A stretch of DNA of 37,439 bases from Limnohabitans sp. Rim8 (GCA_945901045.1 CAMDKK010000039.1:1-37439), one strand, 5' to 3'; counted from the stretch's first letter, positions 27,597 through 36,216 are shown. Numbers and translations: made by a program. Notes: generated from the letters alone by a model not told the origin.

Positions 27597-28730
27597 CTAC
27601 AACAATGCCCAAGGGCCTTGGGTCAAGTCCACAACTTCGCCGGTTTTTGCAGAATGTTCTGCGGCCAAGCCAATGACGACTGCAGACAAACCATCCGACA
27701 AACTCACTTCAACTGCAGCGAGACCTTGCACCACCGACAAGAATTTTTGATGCTGATAAAAGGTCGATCCATTGTGATCGCCTGCTGCCAACAAGTGAGG
27801 GTCAACCGGAATGTCCAGCGTATGCGGTCCTGCAGGGTTTCGCGGACTGACGATCAATTGCGCCACGGGTGGTTCGCCCAAAGTGTCAGCCGGCCAAAAG
27901 CGCGTGGGGCCGGGCACCTTGCACTCGATCTTGCCAAGGGGGCCCACCACGCAAATTTCTTCTTGATAGCGTGAGCCTTGTGCAAACATGCACAGCTCTA
28001 AAAGTGCGCGGCGGCCGCCTGGAAAGTCCAGCACCACCATGGCGTTGTCCAGAATATCGGGTATGCCGTCGGGGTAAGACTCGTGAACATGGTTGTGATT
28101 TTGACCGCCTGAAGCAAACAATCGAATCGGGTCGGCTTGCATGAGCAAGCGCATCAGGTCAAAAAAGTGACAGCACTTTTCGACCAGCGTGCCGCCGGTG
28201 TTTTTGTTGAAGCGATTCCAGTCGCCTACCTTTTCCAAAAACGGATACCGGTGCTCGCGTATCGACAGCATCACCGCCGAGCCCGTGGCACTTTGCGCAT
28301 GCACTTGCTTGATCAACTCAGCGATGGGCGGCATGTAGCGGTACTCCATGGCGGTCCAAATGGGCTGGCTGTATTGAAGAGCCATTTCGCGCAAACGGGC
28401 CACAGAAGCCAAATCGGTACAGGCTGGTTTTTCAACCAAGATGGGCAAGGGGCGGCGCGCCGCAATCGCCAGCAGTTGATCGGCGTGGCAGAAATTGGGG
28501 CTGGTGATGACCAAGGCGTCCACATCGCCAGCGTCGATCAAAGCAGCCATGCTGCCCACAGCGCGTGCACCAGGCGCCAGCGCCAGTGCAGCCGCCAACA
28601 TGCTTGCATCGGGCTCGTAAATGGCGACTGCTTTGGCTTGCGGCAGCAAGGCCATGTTGCGCAAATGCTCTTGGCCCATCATGCCGCATCCGAGCATGCC
28701 ATAGTGCATGGTTTTACCTGTCTGGTTCAT
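27597..28730 (-). CDS. Gfo/Idh/MocA family protein, possible NAD-dependent sulfoquinovosidase
   Basis: 377 residues with an N-terminal Rossmann fold (YGMLGCGMMGQEH, 10-22) and the EKP motif (100-102, K101). The second motif reads GGTLVEKCCHFFD (179-191) with H188 and D191 in place of the usual GG-L-D-G-H--D, an E-K-C-C variant. The family contains sugar dehydrogenases and NAD-dependent glycosidases that work by transient oxidation. It follows the GntR gene and is divergent from a sulfoquinovose-type oxidative operon. NAD-dependent sulfoquinovosidases (GH188) have this fold and occur in clusters lacking a GH31 enzyme, as here. The alternative is an ordinary sugar dehydrogenase. Start codons at 28730 and 28709 are both possible. 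Confidence 0.8.
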   Translation of the reverse strand: MNQTGKTMHYGMLGCGMMGQEHLRNMALLPQAKAVAIYEPDASMLAAALALAPGARAVGSMAALIDAGDVDALVITSPNFCHADQLLAIAARRPLPILVEKPACTDLASVARLREMALQYSQPIWTAMEYRYMPPIAELIKQVHAQSATGSAVMLSIREHRYPFLEKVGDWNRFNKNTGGTLVEKCCHFFDLMRLLMQADPIRLFASGGQNHNHVHESYPDGIPDILDNAMVVLDFPGGRRALLELCMFAQGSRYQEEICVVGPLGKIECKVPGPTRFWPADTLGEPPVAQLIVSPRNPAGPHTLDIPVDPHLLAAGDHNGSTFYQHQKFLSVVQGLAAVEVSLSDGLSAVVIGLAAEHSAKTGEVVDLTQGPWALL

Positions 28731-28758
28731 TCGTCTCTTTCTGTGCAGGGTGGGTGCA

Positions 28759-29505
28759 TCAAGACCATCGGGCCATGTAATGCGCCAAACGGGTGTCGAC
28801 CCAAGTCGTTGAAAATTCTTCGAGCGGACCGTTGCTGCTCCAGGCTTTGCGTTCGATCTTGCAGCAGGTTTGCCCCGGTCTGAGTTGGAACTGCGCAGGC
28901 GCCCAATCAGGGACTTCGCCCACTTTCAGTCTGTCCTCGGCATGCGATATCCAAAAGCCCAGTTCGGTTTCGTAAAAATGGTAAAGCGCTTCGTCCAATT
29001 GCGCCATGGTCAAGCCTTCACGGTGTCTCGCGTCAAACCAGATTTCTTCGACCGCCACAGGCGATGAATCCAGAAAACGCAAGCGCCTGACCCGGTAGCA
29101 AGAGGGTGTTAAGCCATTTCCAAAGGCAGGTATGGCTGCAGGCTTTCGGACTTTTTTGAGCTCGATGAGCAAAGCTGATGGCAAGCCACCCCCACCTTCG
29201 AGTTCGAGCCTGAAAAATTCATAGATGTTGCGCGCCGAGGCATCGACTTGCTTGCGACCGCGCACATAGGTGCCGGAGCCTTGTTTGCGTTCCAGCATGC
29301 CGCGAGATTCCAGCAAGGCCAAGGCTTTGCGCAAGGTGCCTACAGAAGCCCTCAAATGGACCGCCAACTCGGCTTCGGGTGGCAACCGCTCACCGGCCTG
29401 GTAGTGGCCTGCTCCAATCCCGCGCGCCAACACCTCCGCCAACCGCAAAAAAAGCGGCAACGATTTGGCGGGCGTCAATTGAGGGGCATCAGGTGAAATA
29501 GGCAT
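28759..29505 (-). CDS. GntR family transcriptional regulator, HutC/UTRA type
   Basis: 248 residues: a winged helix-turn-helix (about 15-80, with GERLPPEAELAVHLRASVG and LESRGMLERKQGSGTYV) and a UTRA ligand-binding domain (about 95-245). The ATG at 29505 is chosen because AAGGAC lies at good distance; the TTG at 29511 is too close to it. It is divergent from the monooxygenase operon with 79 bases between them, and a palindrome covers that operon's expected start site. It is therefore the likely local repressor, released by a sugar-like ligand. Confidence 0.92.
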   Translation of the reverse strand: MPISPDAPQLTPAKSLPLFLRLAEVLARGIGAGHYQAGERLPPEAELAVHLRASVGTLRKALALLESRGMLERKQGSGTYVRGRKQVDASARNIYEFFRLELEGGGGLPSALLIELKKVRKPAAIPAFGNGLTPSCYRVRRLRFLDSSPVAVEEIWFDARHREGLTMAQLDEALYHFYETELGFWISHAEDRLKVGEVPDWAPAQFQLRPGQTCCKIERKAWSSNGPLEEFSTTWVDTRLAHYMARWS

Positions 29506-29544
29506 TGACAAAGTCCTTCACTATTCCTACATTAGTTTGAACTA
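29505..29544 (+). promoter_or_regulatory. Promoter and candidate GntR operator of the monooxygenase operon
   Basis: TTGACA (29505-29510) and TACATT (29528-29533) are 17 bases apart, a strong sigma70-type promoter; its -35 touches the gntR start codon. The palindrome TAGTTTGAACTA (29533-29544, arms TAGTT/AACTA) begins at the end of the -10 and covers the expected start point, the classic place for a repressor site. Binding there would also affect gntR itself. Confidence 0.65.
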
Positions 29545-29584
29545 TAGCAAAGACTGCTAAAAAATTTCATGCTAAGGATCGATT

Positions 29585-30739
29585 GTGTCTGTTGTACCCG
29601 TTAAAAGCCAGCACCTTGACAGCGCCGAGATCGCGTGGTTCGCACCGCTGTGTTCAGATGATTACAGGCATTTAGGTGTACCCGAAGGCGACTTGCGAAG
29701 CAGTTGGGAAAACACGCGTGACATTGCCTTGGCGGCCGACCAACTGGGTTACCGCAATATCTTGTGCCCCTCGTCTTACCAAGTGGGTCAGGACACGATG
29801 AGCTTTGTGGCGGCCATGGCCCCTTTGACCGAACGCATGAATTTTTTGGCGGCCATTCGCTGCGGTGAAGTTCAGCCCATCATGCTGGCACGTTCAGTGG
29901 CCACGCTCGACCACATGCTCAAGGGACGCTTGATCTTGAATGTGATTTCGTCCGACTTCCCCGGTGAAACGGCCACCAACGAATACCGCTACCGCCGCTC
30001 CAAAGAGGTTGTCGAGATTCTCAAGCAGGCCTGGACGCAGGACACGATCAATTACCAAGGTGAAATTTACAACTTTCAGAATTTGTCCACCGATCCGATC
30101 AAGCCTTATCAAAAAGGCGGGCCCCTGTTGTATTTCGGTGGGTATTCGCCTGAGGCCGTTGATTTGTGCGCCGCCCATTGCGATGTGTACCTGATGTGGC
30201 CTGAAAAAGAAGAAGAATTGGCAAACCGCATGCGAACCGTGCACGCCCGTGCAACGCACTACAACCGTGTGATCGACTACGGCCTGCGTATTCACATGAT
30301 CGTGCGCGATACCGAAAATGAAGCCCAAGAATACGCCGAAGAGCTGGTCTCCAAGTTGGACGACGACGTCGGTCGAAAAATACGCGAGCGAGCACAGGAC
30401 GCCAAAAATTTTGGTGTCTCCATTCAGACCCAAAACCTGGCCCTCGCTGATGAACATGGGTATGTGGAGCCGCATGTATGGACCGGTGTTGGCCGCGCAC
30501 GCTCAGGCTGCGGGGCCGCGCTGGTGGGCAGCGTTGATCAGGTCCTGAGCAAGATCGAGGCCTATCAGAAAATGGGTATTCGGGCTTTCATTTTTTCGGG
30601 TTATCCTCATTTAGATGAGTGCCGTATTTTTGGTGAAAAAGTACTGCCCCATCTCAAAACCTGCTCCCTGCCCCACGCCTATGGCCGCGTGCCTGAGCAA
30701 ACCCCTGCCACCCCACTAGGACAAGGAGTCCGTCGTTGA
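29585..30739 (+). CDS. LLM-class FMNH2-dependent monooxygenase, SsuD-like; probable sulfoquinovose monooxygenase (SmoC-like)
   Basis: 384 residues starting at GTG 29585 after AAGGATC. The bacterial-luciferase-type fold closely resembles alkanesulfonate monooxygenase SsuD. Likely counterparts of SsuD active-site residues are W205 (YLMWPE), R235 and H237 (LRIHMIV), an Arg in GRARSGCGAALVG (304/306) and Y340 (FSGYPHLDE). Such enzymes use reduced flavin and O2 to cleave C-S bonds of sulfonates, releasing sulfite and an aldehyde. Clustered with an aldo-keto reductase, a flavin reductase and a sugar importer, it fits the SQ monooxygenase of the sulfo-SMO pathway better than SsuD of sulfur-starvation operons, which carry a nitrate/taurine-type importer. 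Substrate identity is inference. Confidence 0.85.
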   Translation: MSVVPVKSQHLDSAEIAWFAPLCSDDYRHLGVPEGDLRSSWENTRDIALAADQLGYRNILCPSSYQVGQDTMSFVAAMAPLTERMNFLAAIRCGEVQPIMLARSVATLDHMLKGRLILNVISSDFPGETATNEYRYRRSKEVVEILKQAWTQDTINYQGEIYNFQNLSTDPIKPYQKGGPLLYFGGYSPEAVDLCAAHCDVYLMWPEKEEELANRMRTVHARATHYNRVIDYGLRIHMIVRDTENEAQEYAEELVSKLDDDVGRKIRERAQDAKNFGVSIQTQNLALADEHGYVEPHVWTGVGRARSGCGAALVGSVDQVLSKIEAYQKMGIRAFIFSGYPHLDECRIFGEKVLPHLKTCSLPHAYGRVPEQTPATPLGQGVRR

Positions 30740-31641
30740 TCCCCACTATTGCATTTCACAAGAACTTGTCACCTTTCAGTGCCTTGGTTTATGGCGCTTG
30801 GCGCATGGCCGATGGCAGCGATACCTCTGCGCAAACGGCATTGAAAAAAATCAAGCTCTGTCTGGACTTGGGCATCACCACCTTTGACCATGCTGATATT
30901 TACGGGGATTACCGCTGCGAGGCCTTGTTCGGTGAGGCCTTGAAGTTGGACCCCGGTCTCAAGCACAAGATGCAAATCGTGAGCAAGTGCGGCATCAAGT
31001 TGATCTCGTCCCAATACCCTGCCAGAAGTGTCAAACATTACGACACGAGTGCGGCGCACATCCGGTATTCAGTCGACAACTCGCTTCAGCGCTTGGGCGT
31101 TGAGCGTCTGGACGCTTTGCTGATTCACCGTCCTGACCCGTTCATGAACGCCCACGAAACAGGCGCCTGTTTGGACGCGCTGGTCAAGGAAGGCAAAATC
31201 GCTGCAGCGGGTGTGTCGAATTTTTCAGTGACCGATTTTGATGTGCTGCAGTCCGCCATGCAAACGCCGCTGGTGACCAACCAGCTGGAGTTGAGCTTGC
31301 TGGCCCAGCATGCTTTTTTGGACGGTTCGGTGAGTCAGTGTCAGCAACACCAGATCCGGCCTATGGCCTGGTCACCCTTGGGCGGTGGGCGCTTGTTTAG
31401 TAATGAAACTGCTGCACTGCGCCTGCGCCCAGCCTTGCAGCGCTTGGCTCAAGAACACGCCGTGGACGTGGACGCGGTCGCGATTGCCTGGCTGCTGGCC
31501 CATCCGGCCGGCATCGTGCCCGTTGTAGGCACCAACAATTTGGACCGCATGGCCCGACTGGGTGATGCCTTGAAAGTTCGGATGGACCTGGAAACCTGGT
31601 ATGCGTTATGGACCTTGGCGGCAGGCCAGGAAGTGCCATGA
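30736..31641 (+). CDS. Aldo-keto reductase; probable 6-dehydroglucose reductase (SmoB-like)
   Basis: 301 residues; starts at TTG 30736, overlapping the monooxygenase stop as TTGA, with AAGGAG seven bases upstream. The catalytic tetrad is visible: D51 and Y56 (TTFDHADIYG), K84 (IVSKCG) and H131 (LLIHRPD). The fold ends with a C-terminal cofactor segment around GIVPVVGTNNLDRMA. In the sulfo-SMO pathway an NADPH-dependent aldo-keto reductase reduces 6-dehydroglucose, the desulfonation product, to glucose. Its coupling to the monooxygenase gene supports that reaction; a broader aldehyde reductase role remains possible. Confidence 0.88.
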   Translation: MIPTIAFHKNLSPFSALVYGAWRMADGSDTSAQTALKKIKLCLDLGITTFDHADIYGDYRCEALFGEALKLDPGLKHKMQIVSKCGIKLISSQYPARSVKHYDTSAAHIRYSVDNSLQRLGVERLDALLIHRPDPFMNAHETGACLDALVKEGKIAAAGVSNFSVTDFDVLQSAMQTPLVTNQLELSLLAQHAFLDGSVSQCQQHQIRPMAWSPLGGGRLFSNETAALRLRPALQRLAQEHAVDVDAVAIAWLLAHPAGIVPVVGTNNLDRMARLGDALKVRMDLETWYALWTLAAGQEVP

Positions 31642-32108
31642 CCATCAAGTCTGCGATGAGCCGGTTCACCACGGGCGTGACGGTGGTCACCACCCACTTC
31701 GAAGGCCAGGACTGGGGCATGACGTGCAACTCCTTCAACACCGTATCCCTTGAGCCCGCCATGGTGCTCTGGAGTATCCGAAAAGAAGCCAACAGCTACC
31801 AAGCCTTTACGCAATCTTGCACGTACTTGGTGAATGTATTGCAAGCCGACCAAAAAGACACGGCCATGCGTTTTGCGTCCGGTCCTCAGCCAGAGCGTTT
31901 TGCCAATCAGCTGACTGAACGGACAGCGCAAAAGAACCTCAGACTCAAATACACCGTCGCTTGGTTCGAGTGCCGCTTGGCGCAAGTGGTGACCGCGGGT
32001 GACCACGACATTCTGATTGGCGAAGTCACGGGTTACGGGACACAGGAAGGCCAAGGCCTGGCCTACGCTAACCGCCAGTTTGGCGTCCTGTCGGCGTTCG
32101 AAAGCTGA
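31638..32108 (+). CDS. Flavin reductase (HpaC/DIM6-NTAB family; SmoA-like)
   Basis: 156 residues from the ATG at 31638, overlapping the preceding stop (ATGA). Conserved features are the N-terminal SRFTTGVTVVTT, GMTCNSFNTVSLEPAMVLWSIR (flavin-binding region) and the C-terminal LAYANRQFGVL. Such proteins reduce free FMN with NAD(P)H and hand it to a partner monooxygenase. Encoding next to the LLM enzyme makes it the likely supplier of FMNH2. It belongs to the HpaC-like group rather than the flavodoxin-like SsuE group, another difference from ssu operons. Confidence 0.9.
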   Translation: MTIKSAMSRFTTGVTVVTTHFEGQDWGMTCNSFNTVSLEPAMVLWSIRKEANSYQAFTQSCTYLVNVLQADQKDTAMRFASGPQPERFANQLTERTAQKNLRLKYTVAWFECRLAQVVTAGDHDILIGEVTGYGTQEGQGLAYANRQFGVLSAFES

Positions 32109-32111
32109 CTC

Positions 32112-33185
32112 ATGGCCCATGTAGAACTCCAAAATGTTGTCAAAAGTTATGACGGACAGAACAAGGTTTTGCACGGCATCAACCTGACTGTTTCTGACGG
32201 ACAATTTGTTGTTCTGGTAGGGCCTTCGGGTTGCGGAAAGTCGACATTGCTGCGCATGGTGGCCGGGCTTGAAACGGTGACGCAAGGTGATATTTTGATC
32301 GATGGCGTTCGCATCAATGACCTGCCGCCTCGTGACCGCGACATTGCGATGGTTTTTCAAGACTATGCGCTCTATCCCCACAAATCTTTGTTTGAAAACA
32401 TGGCTTTTGGCTTGCGCTTGCGCAAGGAGTCCGAAGCGGTGATTCAACAGCGTGTCATGGACGCGGCCAAGTTGCTGAAAATCGAACACCTGCTGGAGCG
32501 CAAGCCTGCGGCCTTGTCGGGTGGTCAGCGTCAGCGCGTGGCCATTGGCCGCGCCATCGTGCGGCAGCCTAAAGTGTTTTTATTCGATGAGCCGCTGTCC
32601 AACCTGGATGCCCAGCTGCGCGGCGAAATGCGCGCTGAAATCAAGAAGCTGCACTTGCGCTTGGGGGCCACCATCATTTACGTGACCCATGACCAGGTCG
32701 AGGCCATGACGCTGGCCAACCAAATTGCGGTGATGCACGGCGGCCACGTGGTGCAGTACGGCTCGCCTGATCACATTTACAACCAGCCCCAAGCCTTGTT
32801 TGTGGCGGGGTTCATGGGCTCACCGGCCATGAATTTACTGAATGTTCTTTTGCACAAGCAAGAGATTCAATTGGATGGGCAAGTGCTGGCCATTCCTGCC
32901 TTGCGCCTTCAAGCCTTGTCAACCGTGCAGCATTTGAAAATGGGATTGCGTCCTGAAAAATGCCGCGTGACGCGTGATTCTGCGCAAGACATTCAGCTGC
33001 ACACCGAACTGGTTTTGCTGGAGCCCTTGGGGGCCGAAACCTTGGCTACTTTTAAAATTGGCGAGCAAGAATTGACAGCGCGTTTGCCGCCTGATTTCCA
33101 TTTGCCGCCCGGCTCGGCTTGCAATTTGTATTTTCACCCAGAGCATTTACAATTTTTCGATGCAGACAGCGGCCTGTCGCTGTAA
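32112..33185 (+). CDS. Sugar ABC transporter ATP-binding protein (UgpC/MalK type, CUT1)
   Basis: 357 residues: Walker A GPSGCGKST (37-45), Q-loop VFQDYALYPH (81-90), signature LSGGQRQR (135-142), Walker B VFLFDEP (155-161) and a C-terminal TOBE-type regulatory domain (about 235-350). The length and C-terminal domain identify the CUT1 carbohydrate/glycerol-phosphate group. It starts three bases after the flavin reductase. Together with the next three genes it completes a high-affinity importer. Aromatic sulfonate or taurine importers use a different, shorter ATPase. Confidence 0.95.
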   Translation: MAHVELQNVVKSYDGQNKVLHGINLTVSDGQFVVLVGPSGCGKSTLLRMVAGLETVTQGDILIDGVRINDLPPRDRDIAMVFQDYALYPHKSLFENMAFGLRLRKESEAVIQQRVMDAAKLLKIEHLLERKPAALSGGQRQRVAIGRAIVRQPKVFLFDEPLSNLDAQLRGEMRAEIKKLHLRLGATIIYVTHDQVEAMTLANQIAVMHGGHVVQYGSPDHIYNQPQALFVAGFMGSPAMNLLNVLLHKQEIQLDGQVLAIPALRLQALSTVQHLKMGLRPEKCRVTRDSAQDIQLHTELVLLEPLGAETLATFKIGEQELTARLPPDFHLPPGSACNLYFHPEHLQFFDADSGLSL

Positions 33186-33225
33186 TTTTTTTCAAACCCA
33201 CGTTATTTACCACTGGAGACAAACC

Positions 33226-34503
33226 ATGAAACGCAGACTTTTTGGGAATTCGATCAGCACTTTGGCTGCTGCACTTTGTATGGCTGTGGGCTTGATCAGC
33301 ATGCCAGCAGCCGCAGACACCAAGCTGCGCGTTTTTTCGGGCGGCCAAAACCAACGCCCTGATTTGATGCGCAAACTGTTTGACAGTTACCAGGCCAAAA
33401 ACCCGGGCGTCACCATCGACATTGAAACCGGCGGTGCCACCAGCGAGCTGCAGCGCCAGTACCTGAGCACGGTGCTCAATGCCAAAGACACGGCGATCGA
33501 TATCTACATGATTGACATCGTCAACCCCTCCCAGTATTTCAATGCCGGTTGGTTAGAACCACTGGACAATTATGTCGGCGGTGCGCAAGCGCTCAAGCCT
33601 TATTTGCCCGTGTACTCGCAAGCCAATTTGGTCAATGGCAAAGTGGCCGCCATGCCCGCCTTTGCGGATGCCATGTTCATGTACTACCGCAAAGATTTGT
33701 TGGAAAAGCACGGCATCAAGGAACCCAAAACCTGGGATGAGCTGGCTGCTTCGGCCAAAAAAGTGCTGGACGCTGAAAAGAACCCCAATCTGCAAGGCTT
33801 GAGCATTCAGGGCGCGCCCATCGAAGGTGCGGTCTGCACTTTCTTGCTGCCTTACTGGAGCCAAGGCAAGCAGTTCAATGATGCCGCAGGCAAGTTGACG
33901 CTGGACAAAGACACCGCAGTCAAGGGTCTGGACATGTGGTTGAAATTGGTCGACAGCGGTGTCATGAAAAAGAACATCGCCGAAGTGACCACGCCCATCA
34001 CCGTCAACGAATTCAAAGCCGGACAGGTGCTGTTTGCCATCAACTGGGGCTTTGCCTGGGACGTCTTCAAGGACGCTGCGGACAGCCAAGTCAAAGGCAA
34101 AGTGGGTGTGATGCCTCTGCCGGCCATGGCCGGTGGCAAGAGCGCCACCTGCGTGGGCGGCTGGCAATGGGCTGTGAGTGCTTTCAGCAAGAACAAGCAA
34201 GCCGCCGCTGATCTCGTCAAGTTCATGAGCACACCGGAGACCAGCAAGTTCTTGGCGGTTGAGGGTTCGCTGTTGCCGGTCTTCCAAAGCGTCTACAACG
34301 ACGCGGCTGTGCTCAAGCAAGCCCCTTGGTTCAAAGACGCGGCCAACGTGATCGTTGCCGGTCAAGCGCGTCCGATCAGCAGCCAATACGGCCAAGTCAG
34401 CGACGTGGTCCGCACCAACACCAATGCGGCACTGGCCCGCACCAAGACGCCAGCCGAAGCTGTGGCTGACATTGACAGCCGTTTGACACGGGTTATGCGC
34501 TGA
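33226..34503 (+). CDS. Extracellular sugar-binding protein, family 1 (candidate SQ/SQ-glycerol binder)
   Basis: 425 residues from the ATG at 33226 with GGAG upstream; the longer frame from 33160 is spacer. A signal peptide (about 1-31, ending PAAA) precedes the SBP_bac_1 fold, which contains AAMPAFADAMFMYYRKDLLEKHG and a WDELAASAKKV segment. It is periplasmic, without lipobox. In sulfo-SMO clusters the counterpart (SmoF) binds sulfoquinovosyl glycerol; here the ligand is inferred from context. It is the only gene of the operon with a longer (40-base) leader, which may allow extra expression. Confidence 0.93.
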   Translation: MKRRLFGNSISTLAAALCMAVGLISMPAAADTKLRVFSGGQNQRPDLMRKLFDSYQAKNPGVTIDIETGGATSELQRQYLSTVLNAKDTAIDIYMIDIVNPSQYFNAGWLEPLDNYVGGAQALKPYLPVYSQANLVNGKVAAMPAFADAMFMYYRKDLLEKHGIKEPKTWDELAASAKKVLDAEKNPNLQGLSIQGAPIEGAVCTFLLPYWSQGKQFNDAAGKLTLDKDTAVKGLDMWLKLVDSGVMKKNIAEVTTPITVNEFKAGQVLFAINWGFAWDVFKDAADSQVKGKVGVMPLPAMAGGKSATCVGGWQWAVSAFSKNKQAAADLVKFMSTPETSKFLAVEGSLLPVFQSVYNDAAVLKQAPWFKDAANVIVAGQARPISSQYGQVSDVVRTNTNAALARTKTPAEAVADIDSRLTRVMR

Positions 34504-34507
34504 ACTG

Positions 34508-35392
34508 ATGACCTCTTGGCGCGACCCCTCTGAGAAAACGCTGGCGCTGCTGCTGCTGGCACCCGCGTTTTTTCTGATCGCTTTGATTGTCATTTACCCG
34601 GTGGGTAAGTTGATCTACACCAGCCTGTTTGACATGCAATTGAGCGGCGGGGCGCGTGCGCTCGATTTTGTAGGTTTGCGTAATTTCGAAGAAGCCCTGA
34701 AGGACAAAGAGTTTTGGCATGCTGCGCGCAACACCTTGCTGATCACCGTGGTCACCGTACCGGGGGCCTTGGTGGTGGGCTTGGGTCTGGCCCTGTTGGC
34801 CAATTTGCCTTTCCGCTACAAGTGGGTGGTGCGTTTGTCCTTGTTGCTGCCTTGGGCCTTGCCGCTGAGTTTTTGCGGTTTGATTTTTGCCTGGTTCTTC
34901 CACACCGATTACGGCATCGTGAACGATGTGTTGCGCATGCTGGGCGCCCCTGAGCCGACCATGTGGTTGCTCAATCCCACTTGGGCCATGACCGCCATCT
35001 GCCTGACGATCATCTGGAAAACCAGCTCCTTCATGGCCCTCATTTTGTTGGCTGGACTGCAAATGATTCCGCGCTCTTTGTATGAAGCTGCGCAGGTGGA
35101 TGGCGCCACCCGGTGGCAACAATTTTGGCAAGTCACTTTGCCTTTGCTGGTGCCCAGCATTGTGGTTGCGCTGATTTTCAGGACCTTGACCGCTTTGCAA
35201 ACCTTCGACATTCCCTACACCATGACCAAAGGTGGCCCGGGCAGCAGCACCGAGACCTTGGCCATGCTGATTCACAAAACCACCATTGATTACCTGGACT
35301 TGGGTTACGGTTCAGCCCTGGCGGTGTTCATGTTTCTGATGTCTATGCTGGTCACAGCGGTCTATTTGCGGCAAATCGGAAAGCAAGCATGA
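34508..35392 (+). CDS. Sugar ABC transporter permease (MalF/UgpA type)
   Basis: 294 residues with six predicted membrane helices, the first at about 13-35 (LALLLLAPAFFLIALIVIYP). The EAA loop reads LYEAAQVDGATRWQQFWQVTLP near residue 195. It starts four bases after the binding-protein stop and overlaps the next permease by four bases, so all importer parts are cotranslated. It pairs with the MalG-type permease to form the channel. Confidence 0.95.
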   Translation: MTSWRDPSEKTLALLLLAPAFFLIALIVIYPVGKLIYTSLFDMQLSGGARALDFVGLRNFEEALKDKEFWHAARNTLLITVVTVPGALVVGLGLALLANLPFRYKWVVRLSLLLPWALPLSFCGLIFAWFFHTDYGIVNDVLRMLGAPEPTMWLLNPTWAMTAICLTIIWKTSSFMALILLAGLQMIPRSLYEAAQVDGATRWQQFWQVTLPLLVPSIVVALIFRTLTALQTFDIPYTMTKGGPGSSTETLAMLIHKTTIDYLDLGYGSALAVFMFLMSMLVTAVYLRQIGKQA

Positions 35393-36216
35393 ATCTGTGG
35401 ACCTCTGCCCGCTTGCGCTTGTTTGCGGCTGTCTGGATTGTCTTTAACGGTGTGTTTCCGGTCTTGTGGATTCTGTTCACATCCCTCAAGCCCGAAGCCG
35501 AGTTGGTGCAAAAGCCCATCACCTGGTGGCCACACAGCCCCACGCTGGTGCACTATCAGCATGCGTTCACCGAGCAACCTTTGTTGCATTACCTGGGCAA
35601 CAGCCTGATTGTGGCGAGTTTGTCAACGGTGCTGTCTTTGATCGTGGCCACGGGTGCCGCGTACGCCATTGCACGCCTTAATTTACGCTACCGCCAGTGG
35701 ATTTTGACGGCCATTGTGGCCTCGAGCATGTTCCCCTTGATTGCGCTGTTGGTGCCTATTTTTGAGATCATGCGCAGCCTCGGGCTGCTCAACACCTATA
35801 CCGCCTTGATACTGCCCTACACGGTGCTGAACTTGCCTGTTTGTACCTTGGTGTTGGTCAGTTTTTTCCAGAGCATTCCACGTGACCTTGAAAATGCGGC
35901 CATGATCGATGGTTGCTCCCGCATCGGCGCCTTGTGGCATGTGGTGATTCCCTTGGCCGCGCCGGGCGTCTTCACGGCCGGCATTTTGGCCTTTGTCAAC
36001 GCCTGGGATGAATTTTTACTGGCCCTGTCCCTCAATGCCAGCGCCGCCATGCGTACCGCGCCCGTTGGGATTGCGATGTACCAAGGGGAATACACCTTCC
36101 CGTGGCCGCTCATCAGCGCGGCCTTGATCGTGACCATCATCCCGGTGGCATTGATGATTGCGCTGTTTCAGGAGCGCGTGATTGGGGGCTTGACGCAGGG
36201 TGGCCTCAAGGGTTAA
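35389..36216 (+). CDS. Sugar ABC transporter permease (MalG/UgpE type)
   Basis: 275 residues with six predicted membrane helices. The second-permease marker EAA loop reads LENAAMIDGCSRIGALWHVVIP, and the C-terminal segment is FQERVIGGLTQGGLKG, typical of MalG-like subunits. The start overlaps the preceding permease stop (ATGA). It is the last gene of the operon. No GH31 glycosidase or sulfoglycolysis gene follows it. A perfect palindrome TCAGCTTAAGCTGA lies 33 bases after the stop, but lacks a loop and T tract. Confidence 0.95.
   Translation: MNLWTSARLRLFAAVWIVFNGVFPVLWILFTSLKPEAELVQKPITWWPHSPTLVHYQHAFTEQPLLHYLGNSLIVASLSTVLSLIVATGAAYAIARLNLRYRQWILTAIVASSMFPLIALLVPIFEIMRSLGLLNTYTALILPYTVLNLPVCTLVLVSFFQSIPRDLENAAMIDGCSRIGALWHVVIPLAAPGVFTAGILAFVNAWDEFLLALSLNASAAMRTAPVGIAMYQGEYTFPWPLISAALIVTIIPVALMIALFQERVIGGLTQGGLKG

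Noticed and set aside
31449-32489. Minus-strand frame opposite the flavin reductase and ABC ATPase genes
   Set aside because: Crosses two real plus-strand genes and resembles no protein family.
29585-34503. Sulfonate-scavenging ssu operon
   Set aside because: The importer is of the CUT1 sugar type with two MalF/MalG permeases and an added aldo-keto reductase, and the flavin reductase is not SsuE-like; only the monooxygenase resembles SsuD.
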